A stretch of DNA of 64,000 nt from Clostridiales bacterium (lineage in GTDB: Bacteria; Bacillota; Clostridia; Saccharofermentanales; Saccharofermentanaceae), in assembly GCA_017961235.1 (NCBI GenBank), contig JAGCXQ010000049.1, forward strand, positions 124,001 to 188,000, in the 5' to 3' direction. The notes under the pieces were generated by a model. It did not search any database, was not told where the DNA came from, and was given only the letters and a program-made list of their open reading frames with translations. The position numbers and the translations under genes were made by a program. The number at the start of each line of letters is the position of its first letter. Position 1 is the first letter of the stretch. Positions 27,698 to 37,500 of the stretch are shown piece by piece.

Positions 27698-28618
27698 CTA
27701 TGCCTCATTTACCAACTTTCCTGTCATATGATCAACTGTAAGCTCCAGACATAGAACTCTCGGGAACGCATGTATGAGTTCATGCTGAAGGTATTCCTCG
27801 TCATCCGTGAATTTGCGTGTAATATTCGTGCATATCCATTTCGCTTTTTCGGGATCGGTAACTTCTTTCATCCGGCCGAAAATGATGACACTTCGGATAT
27901 TCAGTGCCCACTCACCTTCATTTCTGTATCCCTGGTCCATAACACAGTAACTGACCTTGGCGCAGTCGCGTAACGAATCGATTTTATGTCCCTCTTTTGC
28001 GCCATGAAAATAGAGTTTTCCATCTTCTTCACAGTACCAGTGATCCAGCGGTATGCCATATGGATATCCACCGTCTCCGATCATGGAAAGAACCCCGCGT
28101 GGCTGCTCTTTAAGGATCTTTATACATTCCTCATCACTTATCATCTGCTTGAACCTGCGCATCCTTCGGAATACTCTCGGAAGGATAAGCACCTGATTCG
28201 GATATCCAAACTCGATGGTCATATCACCTTCTATGAAGCCATACTTCTTATAGAGGGCTCTTGGAGCTGTCCCCTTGGGATCTTCCTCCCGAAAGGTGGA
28301 TACGGTAATATCACGATATCTGTCCAGTTCATCAAGCGCCTTATCCATTAGAGCAGACGCGATATGATTTCTTCGATGGTCCGGGGCAACCGCCAGAAAA
28401 CAGATCATATTTCGGTTCCTTGAGAAAAGCAGCACTCCGATGACCTTGTCATCTTCTTTAATACAGATCGCCTGCATCTTACTCATGAATTTCAGGACAG
28501 TTTTCTCGTGCTCGGAAAGAGCTTCCTCGGTCTCCAGTCCCGGGAATTCATCTTTCACCAGTCTGACAAGATCCATCCATGCCTGAATATCATTTTTTTC
28601 ACTATATACCGCGTTCAT
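27698..28618 (-). CDS. GNAT acetyltransferase fused to an FMN-binding (NimA/PNPOx-like) domain
   Basis: 306 aa in two parts. Residues 1-150 form a GNAT fold, with FLAVAPDHRRNHIASALMDKAL as the acetyl-CoA loop and ALYKKYGF as its final motif. Residues 165-300 resemble the pyridoxamine-phosphate-oxidase-like flavoprotein family that includes nitroimidazole reductase NimA (GGYPYGIPLDHWY, LYFHGAKEGHKIDSL). Both domains look intact. It is co-transcribed with the aldo-keto reductase, which points to a small redox or detoxification operon; the substrate is unknown. Confidence 0.83.
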   Translation of the reverse strand: MNAVYSEKNDIQAWMDLVRLVKDEFPGLETEEALSEHEKTVLKFMSKMQAICIKEDDKVIGVLLFSRNRNMICFLAVAPDHRRNHIASALMDKALDELDRYRDITVSTFREEDPKGTAPRALYKKYGFIEGDMTIEFGYPNQVLILPRVFRRMRRFKQMISDEECIKILKEQPRGVLSMIGDGGYPYGIPLDHWYCEEDGKLYFHGAKEGHKIDSLRDCAKVSYCVMDQGYRNEGEWALNIRSVIIFGRMKEVTDPEKAKWICTNITRKFTDDEEYLQHELIHAFPRVLCLELTVDHMTGKLVNEA

Positions 28619-28636
28619 ATCTGCCTACTAAAAATA

Positions 28637-28653
28637 TGGAAAATGGTTTTCCA
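28637..28653. promoter_or_regulatory. Palindrome in the divergent GNAT/DHH promoter region
   Basis: TGGAAAA-tgg-TTTTCCA is a perfect 7-bp inverted repeat, about 20 bases before the GNAT fusion start. It lies downstream of that gene's predicted promoter and could be an operator or leader hairpin. Confidence 0.35.
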
Positions 28654-28685
28654 AAGGATTCTATTTGCTGTTTGTTCTTGATTTA

Positions 28686-28742
28686 ATTATATCATTTTGC
28701 ACTCTCAATACGTTAAAATTTCTGATCCATGCATGATATAAT
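28686..28742. promoter_or_regulatory. Divergent extended -10 promoters for the GNAT fusion and DHH genes
   Basis: TGATATAAT occurs twice, once on each strand: minus strand with TATAAT at 28691-28686, plus strand with TATAAT at 28737-28742. Both are perfect extended -10 elements pointing away from each other. No strong -35 is seen for either. Confidence 0.55.
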
Positions 28743-28777
28743 GCGAGTGGGGATTTTATTATGAGGGGGATAATAGT

Positions 28778-29755
28778 ATGACGAAGTTAGATATGCTAAT
28801 CGAAGTTATCGGCAACCACAAAGTAGTTATTCAGACGCATAACTACCCGGATCCGGATGCTATGGCTGCAGCCTTTGGTCTTCAGTATCTTCTCAAGCAA
28901 AGAAACATTTCGGCGGATATCGTATATTTCGGAAGTCTGGACAAGGTCACCTTGAAACTGATGACGGAAGAACTCCATATCCAAACGATCAATGCTGCGG
29001 ATTATACAGGTAGCGAAGATGACTATGTAATTAATATCGATGGTCAGAAGAATAATACCAATTTCACGGATCTTATCGGTCATGAGATCGCATGCATCGA
29101 CCATCACCCGTGGGTATCCGATTATGAATATGCTTTCAAAGATCACCGGATCGTCGGGTCATGCTCCACGATCATCATGGACTATTTCAAAGAGAATAAT
29201 GTCGAGATACCTACGGATGTCGCCACCGCTCTTCTCTACGCCATAAAGGTCGATACACAGAACTTCACAAGCGGAGTCAAAGAGGATGATATCAGTGCTT
29301 TTTCACAGTTAAATGCATTGGCGGATCAGGCTCTGATCCTTCGTCTGGACAGTAACGAACTGGAGATAGACGATCTTCGGGCTTATGGAGCGGCGATCCA
29401 GAACCTCTATGCGAAAGACGGCGTCGGATTTGTCCATATTCCCTTCGACTGTCCTGACCGTCTGATCGCAATGGTTTCCAGTTTTATCATGTCACTGGAC
29501 TGTATCGATCTGTCTGTAGTATATGCCGAAAGAAATGAAGGATTAAAGTTCTCCATCCGTTCGGAGATCCCCGATCTGAAAGCCGGAGATCTTGTCCATC
29601 TCGCGCTCGAAGGGATCGGAGATGGCGGCGGACATGCCATGATGGCCGGCGGAGTGATTTTCCCGGACAAACTAAGCGAATTAGGAAATAAAGTAGATGC
29701 CGTTATAAGAAAAAGATTCTTAAAAGCGCTGAAAGAAACAAGAAAAAAGGCCTGA
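28778..29755 (+). CDS. DHH/DHHA1 phosphoesterase (NrnA-like oligoribonuclease or pAp phosphatase)
   Basis: 325 aa. NrnA-type enzymes degrade 2-5 nt RNA oligomers and dephosphorylate pAp; relatives hydrolyse cyclic di-nucleotides. The DHH domain has THNYPDPDAMAAA and the name motif IDHHPW. The DHHA1 domain ends in GDGGGHAMMAGGV. There is no N-terminal membrane or PAS part, so a GdpP-type protein is excluded. GAGGGGGATAATAGT precedes ATG 28778. Its stop codon is inside a terminator hairpin shared with the convergent DUF3267 gene. Confidence 0.88.
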   Translation: MTKLDMLIEVIGNHKVVIQTHNYPDPDAMAAAFGLQYLLKQRNISADIVYFGSLDKVTLKLMTEELHIQTINAADYTGSEDDYVINIDGQKNNTNFTDLIGHEIACIDHHPWVSDYEYAFKDHRIVGSCSTIIMDYFKENNVEIPTDVATALLYAIKVDTQNFTSGVKEDDISAFSQLNALADQALILRLDSNELEIDDLRAYGAAIQNLYAKDGVGFVHIPFDCPDRLIAMVSSFIMSLDCIDLSVVYAERNEGLKFSIRSEIPDLKAGDLVHLALEGIGDGGGHAMMAGGVIFPDKLSELGNKVDAVIRKRFLKALKETRKKA

Positions 29756-29771
29756 GAGATCAGGCCTTTTC
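29743..29771. terminator. Bidirectional terminator containing both stop codons
   Basis: AAAAAAGGCCTGA-gaga-TCAGGCCTTTT forms a stem that holds the TGA of the DHH gene and the TGA of the opposing DUF3267 gene. A- and T-runs flank it on the two sides. Confidence 0.85.
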
Positions 29772-30437
29772 AAATGCTACTAAACCGCAGTCCGTCGGAT
29801 GATCGATCAGCACGACATCCTTCCCTTTCGTCTTATAACGAAGAAGCATCGATGTGATCAGAATGTCACCGGCGCCGCCAAACACCTGAAGGATCGAAAT
29901 AATAAGAAGCAAAAGCTGTCCTGCGAAGATCGATATGATCCCCAGAAGGATCCCGAGGATCGTCATCGGCATCATCGAACCGATGATATATGTCTTTTTC
30001 TTAAGAGGGGAAAGACATGCACAATATGGTGTAAGCTGCTCCTTAATAAAGCCGTACTGGATATCTTTCTTCCCGTTTTCCGCTCCACGGGACCAGCAAA
30101 AACCATGGATCAGTTCATGGATTACAGCAAGCGGAATAAAGGACACAAAGACGACTGCAAGATAGATGAAATATCTTGGTGAGTCCTCCTTAAGTAATGT
30201 CAGCACTCCGAAATGTCCATTATAAAGATAGTAGCCCAAGACGATCAATGCGACAAAAGGAAGAGTTAGAAGAACACCGACAAAATTCGCCTTTGCAATC
30301 GATACCGTCAGGTCTTTTCTCTTATATCCTTTTTCCAGAAGCGCAGCTTCTTTTGCCTTAAAATTCGCCTTTCTCTTGATCTCCGCCTCAGTAAGCTTTC
30401 GTTCTTTCTTCGGCTTAGTATCCGGATTTTTACTCAT
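29760..30437 (-). CDS. DUF3267 membrane zincin-like protein (paralogue 1)
   Basis: 225 aa. A basic N-terminal stretch of about 50 residues is followed by four or so membrane helices. HELIHGFCW has the HExxH form of a zinc protease and follows the second helix. TPYCACLSP, GGAGD and IDHP further on are shared with the paralogue at 54125-54778. DUF3267 proteins are thought to be site-2-protease-like membrane zincins, but no substrate is known. No clear ribosome binding site lies before ATG 30437. It is the convergent neighbour of the DHH gene. Confidence 0.83.
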   Translation of the reverse strand: MSKNPDTKPKKERKLTEAEIKRKANFKAKEAALLEKGYKRKDLTVSIAKANFVGVLLTLPFVALIVLGYYLYNGHFGVLTLLKEDSPRYFIYLAVVFVSFIPLAVIHELIHGFCWSRGAENGKKDIQYGFIKEQLTPYCACLSPLKKKTYIIGSMMPMTILGILLGIISIFAGQLLLLIISILQVFGGAGDILITSMLLRYKTKGKDVVLIDHPTDCGLVAFEKA

Positions 30438-30510
30438 GAATGGTACCGTCCTAAATCATTTTTTACGAATGAAATTATACTATATTCAGGAGATCTCGCA
30501 AATAAAAGCA

Positions 30511-31113
30511 TCACATATGCGCATAACGGCTTCCCCAGAGCTTTTGGATCATTTCAAAATTCGGATCATCAAATTCGTAGCGAGTATCTCCTTCATTCAG
30601 AAGCATAACTTTATTCATGTCTTCATCCCAATAATACAGGGACGTCTGACCTGCATCATATGCGGAATGTTTTTCGGTCTTTGGTGCTTCGGGATCAAAT
30701 TCAGTGGCATATTTATAGAGCTCATTGATAAAATCCTGATCATAGTGGAAGGAAACCATATCAGATGATAGATCGATCACCGAATCAACATCATCTTTAC
30801 TGAACTCAGGAGGAGTAAAATCACCTGCATCTAGTGAATAGTAATAGCATCTTCCGTCGCCGTAGATAGCATAAACAGTATATTGATATCCCCATGCATT
30901 ATTTCTATATTCATAGGTGAAAAGTAGTCGATCCGCAGCTGTAAGCGGCTGCTCACCGGTATTTTCTTCATTATCGACATCAGCTTCTGCTTCTGTAGCG
31001 AATCCCTGCGGTGTCAGTAATCTCCCTGTGGATTCTACCTTTTTCTTACAGCCGCACATTGAAGATGCAAGCATGATAACTACCATAAACGCACTGATTT
31101 TCCGGATATTCAT
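30511..31113 (-). CDS. Hypothetical lipoprotein
   Basis: 200 aa, function not recognised. Residues 1-21 form a lipoprotein signal with the box SSMCGC. An acidic linker with Glu/Asp/Asn runs to about residue 58. The rest looks like a small beta-rich domain with many Tyr (YRNNAWGYQYTVYAIYGDGR, YYWDED). GAGGAGAG precedes ATG 31113. It stands between the DUF3267 gene and a transporter gene on the same strand. Confidence 0.72.
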   Translation of the reverse strand: MNIRKISAFMVVIMLASSMCGCKKKVESTGRLLTPQGFATEAEADVDNEENTGEQPLTAADRLLFTYEYRNNAWGYQYTVYAIYGDGRCYYYSLDAGDFTPPEFSKDDVDSVIDLSSDMVSFHYDQDFINELYKYATEFDPEAPKTEKHSAYDAGQTSLYYWDEDMNKVMLLNEGDTRYEFDDPNFEMIQKLWGSRYAHM

Positions 31114-31174
31114 ACAACTACTCTCCTCTTCCCTTTTATAAGAAGACGAGAGTGAGTTCTTTTCTGTTGCGTTT

Positions 31175-32113
31175 TTAGTCTGATTTTGTTTTCTTAAACC
31201 GTAAATTACTTAACGTGATTCCGAAAAGAACGAGTACCACGCCAACCGCAACGGTCCAGCTCATTTTCTCATGGAACCATATGATACCGTTCAGAGTAGC
31301 AACCACCGGCTCTACGGATGCAATGATCGATGCCTGTCCGTTCTCGACTTTCTTTAAGCCCTGGGTATATACAAGATACGGTATGACAGTAGAAACCATC
31401 ACAAAAGCGACAGAAAGAGCAGCAATCTTTAGGGATCCGGTGGATACTTCCCATACCTTAGCCGGCTTTGCGAAAAGTACTGTACCGAAACTTGCAAATA
31501 GAAAGGTGTAGAAACTGATCGTCGCAGAAGTATATCCTCTTTCCAGAGCATAGCGTCCAAAGATCGAATAGAGCGCATATCCGAGGCCGGCACCAAGACC
31601 GATGAAAAGTGCTTTTACCGTAATCGTATCTGAGCCGCCGATAACACCGATCACGAAAACAAGACCGATAAAAGAAATAAACAACGATGCCAGCTTGATC
31701 TTCGTCAGTTTTTCCTTGAAACAAAAAGCGGAAATGACCATCACAAAAGCCGGAGCGGTATAAAGCAGGATCGCTGCGACCGAAAGCGATGTGATCGTGA
31801 TCTCTGTAAAATAGCAGAGATTAAAGAATACGATACTAAGAAGCCCTGTCCCGAGGAAGCACCAGAGGTCTTTGAGACGGATTTTAAAGAGTTTACGGTC
31901 TTTCAGTAAAAGAATCACTGCCATAAAAACAGTCGTCAGCACAGCCCGAAGAAAGACTATATCCCACGAAGACAGCCCTCTGTTATTCAGAGGACGAACA
32001 AATAGTCCCATGCATCCCCAGAGGATACCGGCCAGAAGGATAAGTAATTTACTGCCTATGGATCTTGTATCATTCTCTGTTGCGGAGTCGTTTCTCGTCA
32101 TACATCTAATCAC
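31175..32113 (-). CDS. EamA/DMT-family transporter
   Basis: 312 aa with ten predicted membrane helices in two EamA repeats (first starts near ILLAGILWGCMGLFVRPL, second near LFIGLGAGLGYALYSIFGR). The drug/metabolite transporter superfamily exports amino acids, nucleosides or other small metabolites; the substrate is not predictable here. GTG 32113 has a weak GGAAAC site; ATG 32101 is the alternative start. It lies 32 bases after the GH32 gene. Confidence 0.88.
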   Translation of the reverse strand: MIRCMTRNDSATENDTRSIGSKLLILLAGILWGCMGLFVRPLNNRGLSSWDIVFLRAVLTTVFMAVILLLKDRKLFKIRLKDLWCFLGTGLLSIVFFNLCYFTEITITSLSVAAILLYTAPAFVMVISAFCFKEKLTKIKLASLFISFIGLVFVIGVIGGSDTITVKALFIGLGAGLGYALYSIFGRYALERGYTSATISFYTFLFASFGTVLFAKPAKVWEVSTGSLKIAALSVAFVMVSTVIPYLVYTQGLKKVENGQASIIASVEPVVATLNGIIWFHEKMSWTVAVGVVLVLFGITLSNLRFKKTKSD

Positions 32114-32145
32114 GACTGTTTCCAGCCGTTTAAGTCACTTTCCGG

Positions 32146-33258
32146 TTATTTTTCTATATAGGAAGTCCTGCTCATTATACCACTTTTCGAAATTGACTCA
32201 GAGACGCAGCCGTCCACTAAACGGATTCCATTAGAAGAATTGCTGAGAATAACTCCATCCGGAAGATCTTCTTTCCTGATCGGGATGAACTCGTGATAAA
32301 GCCGCTTCCCTTTCTCTGTCTGAACAAGCGTCAGTTTTCTCGGGAAACACTGGATCCCTCGGAATCCTTCCTTTTCTGTCGGAGTATTTCTCGCACCATT
32401 GGAAAAATCACCGAGCCAGGCCATAAAGATCGTATCCTTCACATTCGAAAAGATCGTACCCGCATAGAAATCCGGACCGTAATCGACCAGAAGTACTTCG
32501 TTTTGAGATAGATCAGCTGAAAAACATCTTCCATCAAAACCTCCGATAAAATACTGCATCACTCGGGCATGCGGTACTGCTTCTTCAGGAAATTTGCAAA
32601 ACTCGGACTCGGGAACATCCATACTGAGTATGAGTACGTATTTACCTTCGGAACAAAACATGCACGGGCATTCGATCATGCCGTGCAGCGCATATTCCGG
32701 AAGATTGAACTCACCAGTCTTTTTCCATGAAAGAAAATCCGTTGAATGATAAAACTCGACACAGGTTTCCCGTGTGATGATCAAGGTGTAACCGCCGAGG
32801 ATCGTATTTCTGAACACTTGGGGATCTCTTGCCGGTGTATGAGCCGCACCGGGAATGATCGGATTTTCTTCGTATTTATGAAATGTCAGTCCGTCTGTGC
32901 TCCAGGCCAGGCACTGGCACTCTCTGGCTGTCTCCATCTTGTGAGAGGTATAGAAAGCAAGCAGCGCAGGGCTATCCTTCGTTCCCCACCCTGTCACATT
33001 ATCGGTATCAACGAAGCAGGAACCGGAATAGATCACGCCTATATCGTCAGGATATAGTGCAATCGGAAGATGCTCCCAGTGGATCAGATCAGCCGATACA
33101 GCATGCCCCCAGTGCATGGTATCCCAAACCAGAGAATCCGGATCATGCTGATAGAAAAGATGATATTTCCCCTGATAAAATACAAGGCCATTCGGATCGT
33201 TCATCCATCCTTTTTCCGGGGTAAAATGTATCTTCGGCCGAAGCATGCCAGAATTCAT
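32146..33258 (-). CDS. Glycoside hydrolase family 32 (sucrose-6-phosphate hydrolase/fructosidase), short form
   Basis: 370 aa. The five-bladed propeller motifs are present: WMNDPNG with the nucleophile Asp, ARDPQVF with the transition-state Asp, and IECPCMF with the acid/base Glu. These enzymes release fructose from sucrose, sucrose phosphate or fructans. Usual bacterial members are about 480-500 aa with a C-terminal beta-sandwich. Here only about 50 residues follow the propeller, so that domain is largely missing. No signal peptide, PTS or transporter gene is linked. GAGGAGAC supports ATG 33258. Confidence 0.85.
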   Translation of the reverse strand: MNSGMLRPKIHFTPEKGWMNDPNGLVFYQGKYHLFYQHDPDSLVWDTMHWGHAVSADLIHWEHLPIALYPDDIGVIYSGSCFVDTDNVTGWGTKDSPALLAFYTSHKMETARECQCLAWSTDGLTFHKYEENPIIPGAAHTPARDPQVFRNTILGGYTLIITRETCVEFYHSTDFLSWKKTGEFNLPEYALHGMIECPCMFCSEGKYVLILSMDVPESEFCKFPEEAVPHARVMQYFIGGFDGRCFSADLSQNEVLLVDYGPDFYAGTIFSNVKDTIFMAWLGDFSNGARNTPTEKEGFRGIQCFPRKLTLVQTEKGKRLYHEFIPIRKEDLPDGVILSNSSNGIRLVDGCVSESISKSGIMSRTSYIEK

Positions 33259-33277
33259 AAACCGTCTCCTCTTCTCT

Positions 33278-34408
33278 TCAGAAATTCTTCTTCAAAATAT
33301 CGCAAAAAGCAGAAACAAAAGATCGTATATCCTGTTCGGTATTATAAGTGCCGATGCTGACGCGAAGCGAATTCCCCGCTTCTTTTTCTGATGCACCGAT
33401 AGCTTTAAGAACATGCGATACTTCATGATCTTTCGAAGAACATGCTGCCCCGCCGGAGATTGCAAATCCGGCATAATCAAGAAGCAGAAGCATCTTTTCT
33501 CCATTCACACCGGGAACATAGAAATTCACGATTCCGGGATGCGATACTTCACTATCCCCATGGAAAAGCACTTGCGGGCATTCTTTCTGAAGTGATCGGC
33601 ATAGTTCCTGCCGAAGATCAAGAATGTGTCCGAGATTACTGTCCATTTCAGATATCCCAAGTTGTAAGGCCTTTGCCATTCCGATGATTCCCGGAAGATT
33701 CTCCGTTCCGGCACGATGTCCGTATTCCTGGGCGCCGCCGACAACAAATGACGGGATCTTCACCCTGTTTCGGATAAGAAGTCCGCCTGTTCCGTAGGGC
33801 CCGTAGAATTTATGCGAGGAGAAGGATAAAAGGTCCGCTTGAAGATCAGAAAAATCTACCGGAAGCGAGCCTACCGCCTGTACAGCGTCCGTATGAAATA
33901 AGGCTCCATGCGCATGTGCGATCTCAGATAATCTGATGATCGGTTCGATGGTTCCTATCTCGTTATTTACCATCATAACAGATACCAGCGCCGTGTCATC
34001 GGTGATTACTTTTTCCAGGTCATCGGCGGATACGGATCCGTATTTATCGACCGGAAGATAGGTAATTCGAAAGCCTTCTTTTTCCATGCGTTTGCAGGCA
34101 TTTAAAACGGCGGGATGTTCGATGGGAGATGTAATGATATGCTTCTTTTCCCTGTCCGGGAATCCGGCAAAAGAAACCGCCCAGTTATCCGACTCGGTTC
34201 CACCGGAAGTAAAGTACACTTCCGTAGGATCACAGTGCAGACTAACGGCGATGCTCTCACGGGCATCCTCAAGTGTTTTTCGCGAAGACTGGCCTTCATG
34301 ATGAAGTGAGGAAGGATTTCCATATTCGGAATAAGCAGCATTCATTGCTTCAAGAGATTCCGGTCGGATCTTCGTCGTCGACGCATTATCCAGATATACC
34401 CGTGACAT
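33278..34408 (-). CDS. Cysteine desulfurase (NifS/IscS-like), copy 1
   Basis: 376 aa. The PLP enzyme removes sulfur from cysteine as a persulfide. DNASTTKIRPE starts the fold. The PLP lysine is in SFSSHKFYGPYGTGG and the catalytic Cys loop is SGGAACSSKDHEVSHVL. AGGAGGG lies before ATG 34408. No IscU or NifU scaffold is nearby; the neighbours are GH32 and an ABC exporter. A second, clearly different copy is at 44394-45533 beside thiI. Confidence 0.9.
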   Translation of the reverse strand: MSRVYLDNASTTKIRPESLEAMNAAYSEYGNPSSLHHEGQSSRKTLEDARESIAVSLHCDPTEVYFTSGGTESDNWAVSFAGFPDREKKHIITSPIEHPAVLNACKRMEKEGFRITYLPVDKYGSVSADDLEKVITDDTALVSVMMVNNEIGTIEPIIRLSEIAHAHGALFHTDAVQAVGSLPVDFSDLQADLLSFSSHKFYGPYGTGGLLIRNRVKIPSFVVGGAQEYGHRAGTENLPGIIGMAKALQLGISEMDSNLGHILDLRQELCRSLQKECPQVLFHGDSEVSHPGIVNFYVPGVNGEKMLLLLDYAGFAISGGAACSSKDHEVSHVLKAIGASEKEAGNSLRVSIGTYNTEQDIRSFVSAFCDILKKNF

Positions 34409-34469
34409 CTTCTTCCCTCCTCCTTTTATATTCAGCATTACTATTATAGCCTAATTGGAAGGTAAAGAA

Positions 34470-34497
34470 AAAAGCTCTCCGTGAACACGAAGAGCTC
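34470..34497 (-). terminator. Terminator of the marR-ABC exporter operon
   Basis: On the minus strand AGCTCTTCGTG-tt-CACGGAGAGCT is followed by six T residues. It lies 27 bases after the ABC gene stop. Confidence 0.75.
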
Positions 34498-34523
34498 TTC
34501 TCTTTGATTGAAACCTGATTTTA

Positions 34524-37500
34524 TTACTCTGTACGGAGAGCAACGACCGGGTCCTTCTTCGCTGCGGAGCGGGACGGGATAATACCTGCGATCAGGGTCA
34601 GGAACATACTGATAAGGATCAGGATGATCGCTGTAACGATCGGCAGAACGCCGGTAAGATTGTTCAGACCTGTAAGGTTGTGAACGATGATGTTGATCGG
34701 AATCAGTAACAGGTACGTGATCAGAACACCCAGGAGACCGGATGTAAATCCGATGATGATCGTCTCCGCGTTAAACATACGGGATACATTCTTCTTCGAA
34801 GCACCGAGAGAACGGAGGATACCGATCTCTTTCGTTCTTTCCTGAACGGAGATCAATGTGATAACGCCGATCATGATCGAGGAAACAACGAGGGATACAG
34901 CTACGAAAGCGATAAGAACGTAGGTGATCGCATCGATGATCGTTGTTACGGAAGACATCAGGATACCGATGTAGTCGGTGTACTTCAATTTCTGAAGTTC
35001 CGGAACATTCTGGTTGTATTCGTCGATGCAGTCAACGATCGTATCTTTGTTCTCGAAGGAGTTCGCATAGAGGCGGATCGAAGCCGGAACATCAAGATCC
35101 AGAGATCCGAGACGGATAAGGTTAAAGTCGTATGTGAACGGAGAGAACTCAAGGATGGAATCATAGAATGCGGCGCATGCAGCATCATCAAAATTTCCCA
35201 TGTTCTTATCAAGAGCAGCAGACAGTTCAGCAGGAGACTTCGTCTGAAGATCCTTCTCGATCTTCGCAGCATACTCCTTGAGGAACTGCTCACGAATTCC
35301 CTTCGCAAATACCTGCTTCATATCATCGTCAGACATCTGCGCCATATAACTCTTGACAGTCGCCTCATCCATGCCCATCTCTTCCGTCATCTGCTTAAGC
35401 ATCATCGCTTCCATGGTCGGACGATCAAGCTGGGAAAGAGACATATCCACATAATCCTGGATCTGCTTCTCGGTAGGGACGCTCATGACCTTAACGTACA
35501 TGTCTGCTTTACCCTGATCATCAAGCTCGGAAACGAACTTTCTGAAGTATTCTGCCTTTTCGTTCACGGATACGGCAGCGACTTCTTCCTTGAAAGGAAG
35601 TCCGGATGTAACATCGATCTTCGGGCTCTTCAGCTGAGCAGCAACGGCATCAGAATTCTGACTCTCATTGATGATGTATTCGGTCAGCATGTGTGTGTAT
35701 CCGATCGTACCGTGATGGCTGGTGGATACAGCATCTTCGTTCGGACGTACGATACCGACGACCTTAAGTGTCATACCATTGTCGTAGAGGTACTGCAGAC
35801 CCTGCTCAGACTCTCTCATATCGATATAAAGTCCGGTGGAAGGATCGTAGTTCCAGCAGCTGGAAGGCAGAACGGAACGGAATTCGAGATTGCAGATCTC
35901 TTCATAAGACCAGTGCTTGTCGGAAATCTCGAGAGGCTTCTTATTCATCGCAGACTTCATCATGGTAGAGATCTCTTCTTCTGTCTTAAGACCGAGAGCA
36001 TAAAGGGTATAGTCATTCAGCTCGTTGTTCTCATCAAGGAAAAGCACGATCTCATCGTATTTTTCCGGCCAGCGGCCATAAATAACATCATACTGCTTAT
36101 GTGTAACCGGGTTTGTGGCTTCACCGTTCTTTCCAGGAAGCAGCTCGCTCCAGAGTGTCATGGAACTGCTCATAAGCTGGGAAGACTGGCTGTTCTGTGT
36201 ATTCATGCTGCTCAGGTCGATGTTATACATAGACTTAGTATATTCACCGATAAGAGCGGACATGAGTTCATTCGTATCCGAGTGGATGATCTTACCTTCA
36301 ATATTCTTCGTATAGATCGCAAGGTTGAGATTATAAGAATACTGTACACCGGAAAGTGCATTAGAGAGCTTACTATCAGACTTCGCTCTTTCTTCTTCGA
36401 TATATTTCTTGAAGGAAGAAAGGTCGTTTTCCTGAGTCTCTACAGCGATCAGAGAGTTCATCATATCGTAGATTCTGTACTTCTGATAAACAGCATCTTT
36501 TTCATGAACCGTCTTCTGCTCTTCATTACCGGCAAAAGCATTCAGAAGGGTACTGAGATCAACTGTCTGCGCCTGGATCTCGAGAGGATATGCAGAGATC
36601 GTATCTTCCTGAACATCATTAATGAAGTTATGTGTACCCTGAGATACCGAGTAGATCAATGCAATACCGATAATACCGATCGATCCTGCAAAAGAAGTAA
36701 GGATCGTTCTGCCTTTCTTTGTAAAGAGGTTCTTAAGGGACAGGGAGAAAGATGTGAAGAAAGACATGGAAGGCTTTTTCTCATTCTTCGAAGCTTCTTT
36801 CTTCGCTTTCTTATCCATCGCGGCAACATCCGCTGCGATCTTCTCCGCTTTCTTCTGCTCTTCTTCAGTAAACGGAGCGGAGTCACCTGTGATCTTACCG
36901 TCAAGCATTCTTACAATACGTGTAGAATACTTCTCGGCAAGTTCCGGGTTATGGGTAACCATGATAACGAGTTTCTCTTTCGAGATCTCTTTTAAGATAT
37001 CCATGACCTGTACGCTGGTTTCTGTATCCAGAGCACCGGTCGGCTCGTCGGCAAGGATGATATCCGGATCGTTTACGAGAGCACGTGCGATAGCAACACG
37101 CTGCATCTGACCGCCGGACATCTCGGAAGGTCTTTTCTTAAGCTGATCGCCAAGGCCTACTTTTCTCAGTGCCTCCGCCGCACGCTCGCGACGCTCCTTC
37201 TTGCTGACACCGGAAAGAGAAAGTGCGATCTCGACATTCGCGAGAACATTCTGATGCGGGATCAGGTTGTACGTCTGGAAAACGAAACCGATCGTATGGT
37301 TACGGTAAGTATCCCAGTCTCTGTCCTTATAATCCTTCGTGGATCTTCCGTTGATGATCAGATCACCGGAGGTGTACTGGTCAAGACCGCCAATGATATT
37401 CAGCATGGTCGTCTTACCGCATCCGGACTGGCCGAGGATCGAAACAAATTCACTGTCACGGAAGCCGAGGGAAACGCCCTTCAATGCTTCCACAGGATTG

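Noticed and set aside
35691..36995. 434-codon open frame antisense to the ABC exporter
   Set aside because: It lies wholly within a strongly supported gene, has no ribosome binding site and a Cys/Arg/Ile-rich composition typical of shadow frames.
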